This document shows positions 59,998 through 64,000 of a DNA stretch of 64,000 nt, piece by piece. The notes under the pieces were generated by a model. The model had not been told where the DNA came from. It saw nothing but the letters and a program-made list of their open reading frames with translations, and did not search any database. The first letter of the stretch is position 1. Each line of letters starts with the position of its first letter. The DNA is taken from positions 21,956 to 85,955 of the forward strand of contig DJGX01000019.1 of NCBI GenBank assembly GCA_002432865.1, in the 5' to 3' direction. The position numbers and the translations under genes were made by a program. This DNA is from Cloacimonetes bacterium UBA5835. GTDB taxonomy: Bacteria; Cloacimonadota; Cloacimonadia; Cloacimonadales; Cloacimonadaceae.

Positions 59998-61124
59998 TAT
60001 ATCCCCAATTTAGCTATGAATGATTTCTTGATATCTATTGCTTGATAAGGACAGAGCTCGTGACAGCATAAGCATTTAATACATTGCTCTCTATGAATAT
60101 AGGGATTTGCATTCTTCTGCCAGCTGATAGCCTTCACTGGACAGCTGTTCACGCAGATACCACATCTTCTACAGCGGTCACTAACTTCAGGATAAAAGTA
60201 ATAAACCTTCCGAAATGCTTTACGAGCAATGCCTGGTACATATTTCAGGGTTTTCTGAGTTAAACGCACAGTTTTGATATCTGCATCCGTTAGTTGATAG
60301 TTACGAAAAGAAATAGGAATATCAATATGCGACGGTAATATGCCTTCTAAATGCAAAGCAGGACTTAAATAGGGAACATCTTTCAGTCTAAAACCCATAA
60401 TCCGAGAAGCAGTATAATCCAAAGCAGGTATTGATGTTGAACCAAAAAGAAGCCCGAAATCTCTGGGTTTACCAGCTGAAGGACCATTTCCATCCATACC
60501 AGTTATACCGTCGATTATGCTATAAGTAATTCTGTTACGGATACTTGCATACAGAGCTACCAACAAATTGGCAAAACTTGTTGTATCTGGATTTGCTCTA
60601 TGATATTCACTTTTAATAAGCCCAGGCACAAATCCGTAAAGATTCTTCAGAGCTCCTGTAAAAGAAGTTAATTGATGAGTTTTATACTTGCCTACATTAA
60701 TCACTATACCACATTGGAATAATGCTTCGCTAACTTTTATTTGCAGATTCTGATAGCTGAGTGTCCGAAAATTGGTAGTGGAAAAATTTACCACTTTTAC
60801 AGGATATTTATCTGCAAGAGAAGCAAATCCACAGGTCTGCCACACTTTATCAAAAGCTACAGAACCTCCCGGGCTATCTCCAATCCAGATTTCCTTATCC
60901 CTTTTCAGAAAATAGCGGATAATTGCTTCTAAAACAATAGGATGCGTAGTGATTGCCCGTTCTGGAGCATAAGCCCCTAAGGCATTTGGTTTTATTAAAA
61001 CCCTTTTTGCCTTGTGCATTTTTGGGGATTTGATACTGGAGAAAAAATTAGCAACCGCTTCTTCTACCTCGGGCAGATGGTAATTATCAATTTTGCGGAT
61101 TTGCACTGTAGGTCTATGCATCAA
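59997..61124 (-). CDS. DUF362 protein with two C-terminal [4Fe-4S] motifs
   Basis: The N-terminal ~290 residues are DUF362 (VLIKPNALGAYAPERAIT near 42, WIGDSPGG near 97, VGKYKTHQLT near 150, and the IDGITGMDGNGPS segment near 202). The C-terminal ~70 residues contain CRRCGICVNSCP and CIKCLCCHELCP, two ferredoxin clusters. The biochemical role of DUF362 is not established; such proteins are common in strict anaerobes. It overlaps the outer-membrane gene upstream by four bases. Confidence 0.87.
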   Translation of the reverse strand: MMHRPTVQIRKIDNYHLPEVEEAVANFFSSIKSPKMHKAKRVLIKPNALGAYAPERAITTHPIVLEAIIRYFLKRDKEIWIGDSPGGSVAFDKVWQTCGFASLADKYPVKVVNFSTTNFRTLSYQNLQIKVSEALFQCGIVINVGKYKTHQLTSFTGALKNLYGFVPGLIKSEYHRANPDTTSFANLLVALYASIRNRITYSIIDGITGMDGNGPSAGKPRDFGLLFGSTSIPALDYTASRIMGFRLKDVPYLSPALHLEGILPSHIDIPISFRNYQLTDADIKTVRLTQKTLKYVPGIARKAFRKVYYFYPEVSDRCRRCGICVNSCPVKAISWQKNANPYIHREQCIKCLCCHELCPYQAIDIKKSFIAKLGI

Positions 61125-62278
61125 AGTGGGTTCCTTTTATGAATGATTTTTTTCAGATAGAAACCAAGGGATATATTCACCTGAGTTTTTTTTATGTCTC
61201 CAGCAACAACCTGCATCAACGCAAGATTCAGAGAGCCATATTTTGAATAATAGCTTATACCTGCCGTGATAGAATGTTGGGCATTATCCTTGATGTATAT
61301 TAGTTCCGGAACACTATCCCAAGCATTGGAAGTATCAGGATTGGCATAGTTTACTGCCAAGGGTATCATCCCACTATAAACATTGGAACTAAAGTGATAA
61401 CCCAAACGGTATGCCAGATCCCCGCTATATTTTTCCAATCCAGCTTTAAAGGTATAACGGTCTTCAAAACTATCACAAATATCGCTGGTTTGTTCCCATT
61501 CGCTCTCTGCCGCAATTCCATACTTCGCCGTGGCAAATTGAACCCCTCCCGCTATCCATAAAGGCAAAACAGCTTCATAACTGGCATATTTTAAATCCCA
61601 GTCAAATTTGGAGGAAGGCATCATAGTTAAACCCATATTCATATTGCTAAATTCATATATTAAACCGGGTTGAACACGCAAATTATATGCAAATTCTTTT
61701 ACTCTATCATAACTTCGTAGAAAAATTGGATCGTCTATATAATGAATTTGATTGTGTAAATTCAACCCCAGATGCAGAGGACCCCTATGATAGGCCACCA
61801 TTGCTGTAGCTTGATGCAGATTATAAGTAGGAAAGCGTTGTATCATATTCTGCCCCTGATTGGTATAGAAGGAAAAATCCTCCAGGGTAATAGATTTGGG
61901 ATTGCTATATAGCAATCCAGCTGAAAATTTACTAGCAATTGTAGCATTTATCGCCAACATCCCAATAGGAACCTTGGAAACATAATTGGCATACATAGGA
62001 TATCCATCAGCTTCCATAGAGGGCTTTACATTCATCTCCACAAGTATAGTTCCAAGTCCTGGAAGCACAGAAGCAGGATTCAAAAGAGCATTATCCATAC
62101 CACCCAAAATAGCAACACCGGTATAACCTCTTCCAGCTGCAGTAGTGCCATTATAATTTCTGCTAAAGGTATCATAAAAGGGATTAGCGAATTGAGGTAA
62201 ATATAACGAATCTACCTGAGCGGCTAAAAAACTGAATAAAAGACAAAACATAACGGTAAGGATAATATGGCGCAGCAT
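61121..62278 (-). CDS. outer-membrane protein, PorV/FadL-like
   Basis: A signal peptide (MLRHIILTVMFCLLFSFLAA) precedes a mature region that opens with AAGRGYTGVAILGG and a NALLNPASVL segment, a PorV/UPF0164-type signature, followed by strand-rich barrel sequence for ~330 residues. Length 385. The function is not known; proteins of this kind act as lipid or protein-transport barrels in FCB bacteria. It lies six bases after purA, so purA and this gene are likely on the same transcript. Confidence 0.75.
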   Translation of the reverse strand: MLRHIILTVMFCLLFSFLAAQVDSLYLPQFANPFYDTFSRNYNGTTAAGRGYTGVAILGGMDNALLNPASVLPGLGTILVEMNVKPSMEADGYPMYANYVSKVPIGMLAINATIASKFSAGLLYSNPKSITLEDFSFYTNQGQNMIQRFPTYNLHQATAMVAYHRGPLHLGLNLHNQIHYIDDPIFLRSYDRVKEFAYNLRVQPGLIYEFSNMNMGLTMMPSSKFDWDLKYASYEAVLPLWIAGGVQFATAKYGIAAESEWEQTSDICDSFEDRYTFKAGLEKYSGDLAYRLGYHFSSNVYSGMIPLAVNYANPDTSNAWDSVPELIYIKDNAQHSITAGISYYSKYGSLNLALMQVVAGDIKKTQVNISLGFYLKKIIHKRNPL

Positions 62279-62284
62279 TTGCAG

Positions 62285-63559
62285 TTACCTCTTTCTTTCT
62301 TTTATTGTAAAGGTCTGTTCCCTCTCTCTTCCCACAGAAACAAGACAGATACGGGTTTCCAGAAAGTCCTCAATTGCTTCCAGATAATCTCTGGCTGCTT
62401 TTGGTAATTCACTTTTATTTTTACAGTTACAGATATCTGCATCCCAACCTTCAAAACTCTCATAAACGGGTTCTATTTTATCAAATTGGGAAGGATGTAA
62501 CTTCATAGACCTGTATAGCTTGCCTTTATATTTATAAGCGCTACAGATTTTTAGCTCATCTAATCCCTGCAGCACATCCAGACAGGTGATTACTGCATTA
62601 TCCAAAGCATTGATGCGAGCTGAATATCTTGCGGCTACTCCATCAAACCAGCCAATTCTTCTTGGTCTGCCAGTGGTAGAGCCATATTCATTACCAGCAG
62701 TTCTAATCCTGTCTGCAATATCTGTAAATATTTCTGTAGGAAAAGGACCTTCACCCACTCTTGTAGTATATGCTTTATAAATTCCCAGAACCTTATCTAT
62801 CCGGCGAGCAGAAAAACCAGTTCCAATGCCAGCAGCATCTGTCATAACCCGAGAAGAAGTTACATAAGGATAGGTTCCAAAATTTAAATCTAAAAGTGTT
62901 CCCTGTGCTCCTTCAAAGAGAATTGATTTATCTTTAATATTAGCTATATCATTTAGGATAGATTCTACATCGCCAGTGTATTTTTTCAAGAATTTCCAGG
63001 AATCTTGCAACTCAGCAATCTGCTTTGTTAATTCCTCGTCAGTTAGCTTTTTATGATGATAAGTATACAGTTGCTTCAGCCGTTCCGACAAATACTCCGG
63101 ATAAGCCAAATCCTCTAATCTTATCCCAATTCTGGCTGTTAGATCACTGTAAGCAGGACCAATTCCTTTTCCCGTAGTTCCAATTTTGGATTTTTTCAGC
63201 TTTGTTTCATTTTCCATATCCAGCTGTTTGTGTAAAGGGAGTACAACTCCTGCCCGGTAATCTATCAGCAAACGCTTGCTAAAATCTATGTTTGCTTTCT
63301 CCAAATTGTGTATTTCTTCCTTTATCAAAGTGGGATCAACTAATACACCAGCCCCAATTAAGCAGGTTGTATCAGGATATAAAATACCTGAAGGTATTGT
63401 ATGCAACACATATTTCTGATTGCCATATACAATTGTGTGGCCTGCATTACTACCACCTTGAAAACGAACAACAAAATCTGCAGAAGCTGCTAAATAATCT
63501 ACTATCTTTGCTTTGCCTTCATCACCCCACATACATCCCAAAACTAATGTTGAAGCCAT
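62285..63559 (-). CDS. purA: adenylosuccinate synthetase
   Basis: It joins IMP and aspartate with GTP to give adenylosuccinate, the first committed step to AMP. The GTP loop reads GCMWGDEGKAK near residue 7, where most PurA have GDEGKGK, so the last glycine is alanine here. GGSNAGHTI near 35, KIGTTGKGIGPAYSDL near 126 and FEGAQGTLLDL near 212 follow. ATG 63559 is used, with AAGGAG six bases upstream; a TTG at 63565 is in frame. Length 424 is normal. Confidence 0.96.
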   Translation of the reverse strand: MASTLVLGCMWGDEGKAKIVDYLAASADFVVRFQGGSNAGHTIVYGNQKYVLHTIPSGILYPDTTCLIGAGVLVDPTLIKEEIHNLEKANIDFSKRLLIDYRAGVVLPLHKQLDMENETKLKKSKIGTTGKGIGPAYSDLTARIGIRLEDLAYPEYLSERLKQLYTYHHKKLTDEELTKQIAELQDSWKFLKKYTGDVESILNDIANIKDKSILFEGAQGTLLDLNFGTYPYVTSSRVMTDAAGIGTGFSARRIDKVLGIYKAYTTRVGEGPFPTEIFTDIADRIRTAGNEYGSTTGRPRRIGWFDGVAARYSARINALDNAVITCLDVLQGLDELKICSAYKYKGKLYRSMKLHPSQFDKIEPVYESFEGWDADICNCKNKSELPKAARDYLEAIEDFLETRICLVSVGREREQTFTIKERKR

Positions 63560-63641
63560 TCTCAACTCCTTTTTTAGATAAAATCATCTTTATCTCTATT
63601 TCCATATTCTGTCAATCTAATTTTTTCCCCTTATTTTCAGC

Positions 63642-63870
63642 GGTAAAGGTAAAAAGTATCCCCCCTTTATTATCCTTTCTTATCATCTACATATATTTAT
63701 CAATCATAATTGGTAGAATTGCAGGAAAATTAACAGCATATATAGATTGTTTTAGCCAACACCTTAGTTTTCTTGCTGGTTGACCATATACAACTTGTCA
63801 TCTACCCAATCTTCACTCCTCCTCAACGATGGGTTGAGGACAGGAGGAGGAGGAGAGGAAGAGGAGTTGT
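63642..63870 (+). repeat. dispersed intergenic repeat, most complete copy
   Basis: Taken as the reference copy. The proximal half (63642-63726) matches 41025-41107 and 20778-20868 in reverse. The distal half (63722-63870) matches 37841-37990 in reverse. It ends in a purine-rich GGAGGAG tract preceded by a small hairpin around ACGATGGGTTGAGG. Confidence 0.7.
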
Positions 63871-63909
63871 TTGTTTGAGTCATCTTGAAAATAGTGGACT
63901 TAAGATTTT

Positions 63910-63994
63910 CGCCGGGTTAAAACCCGTCGCTTAAATCTGTCGTCCCGCTGGGACTTCTTTTAGGCATTCTTTTTATCGCCGGGTTAAAAACCCG
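63910..63994. repeat. array of short hairpins (CGGGTT/AACCCG and GTCCC/GGGAC)
   Basis: CGGGTT..AACCCG hairpins occur at 63913-63926 and 63980-63994, each set in CGCCGGGTT...CCCGTCG. Between them GTCCCGCTGGGAC (63942-63954) forms a third hairpin followed by T-rich sequence. This looks like a REP-type array cut by the window edge. Confidence 0.7.
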
Positions 63995-64000
63995 TCGTTA

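Larger units (their letters stand above)
63560..64000. other. non-coding end region with repeats
   Basis: The region contains the best copy of the dispersed repeat (63642-63870) and a hairpin-rich array (63910-63994). No gene was found up to the window edge. Confidence 0.65.

Overview
The window looks like chromosomal DNA of an AT-rich, anaerobic, amino-acid/peptide-fermenting Gram-negative bacterium. It has lipopolysaccharide-type glycosyltransferases, Lnt and LspA lipoprotein processing, several PorV/UPF0164-like outer-membrane barrels, a secreted protein with a FlgD-like C-terminus, pyruvate:ferredoxin oxidoreductase and a flavin-based NADH/NADPH/ferredoxin module. That combination and the sequence style fit the Cloacimonadota (Candidatus Cloacimonas-like). 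This assignment is inference from memory; no search was run.

Layout. 1-6.7 kb: housekeeping clusters (TrmH-like methyltransferase; tdk-yggT-divIVA-purine nucleoside phosphorylase; a DksA-like zinc protein-lspA-secreted protein-PorV-like barrel). 7-16.3 kb: tRNA-Arg with terminator, an MsbA-like ABC exporter, six glycosyltransferases with 4-bp or abutting junctions ending in a heptosyltransferase, then tatD and tcdA. 16.5-20.2 kb: fba, gap, tRNA-Ala and an iron alcohol dehydrogenase. 21-23.7 kb: lepB, hemW-like and a short poly(A) polymerase/CCA-type protein. 24.5-28.9 kb (minus strand): acyltransferase, polyprenol-phosphate mannosyltransferase-like, secreted protein, ruvB and flippase, divergent from a Xer recombinase. 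30.4-36 kb: a three-gene NuoE/NuoF/(NuoG+NfnB) complex resembling bifurcating transhydrogenases. 36-41 kb: a repeat-rich accessory island with a radical SAM gene whose stop codon lies in a MITE-like element, and a two-gene cassette of a PD-(D/E)XK-type nuclease plus a truncated DnaE/PHP protein. 41.2-44.8 kb: pyruvate:ferredoxin oxidoreductase. 45-47.2 kb (minus): an antiporter with an EIIA-CBS regulator. 47.5-54.3 kb: recJ, a propeller lipoprotein, lnt, merR, glyQ, an unknown protein and N-formylglutamate amidohydrolase. 54.5-63.6 kb (minus): purA, outer-membrane proteins, a DUF362 ferredoxin protein, an FtsB/DivIC-like protein, GGDEF and a MalK-like ATPase.

Most notable: (1) the nuclease/PHP cassette, whose genes overlap by one base and which is bracketed by what look like the two halves of one dispersed repeat; (2) that repeat family, with at least six copies or fragments here; (3) a 172-bp element with perfect 14-bp inverted ends that supplies the stop codon of the gene it abuts; (4) the Stn/Hyd-like electron-bifurcating complex. 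Many starts were placed at a Shine-Dalgarno-supported ATG inside a longer open frame.
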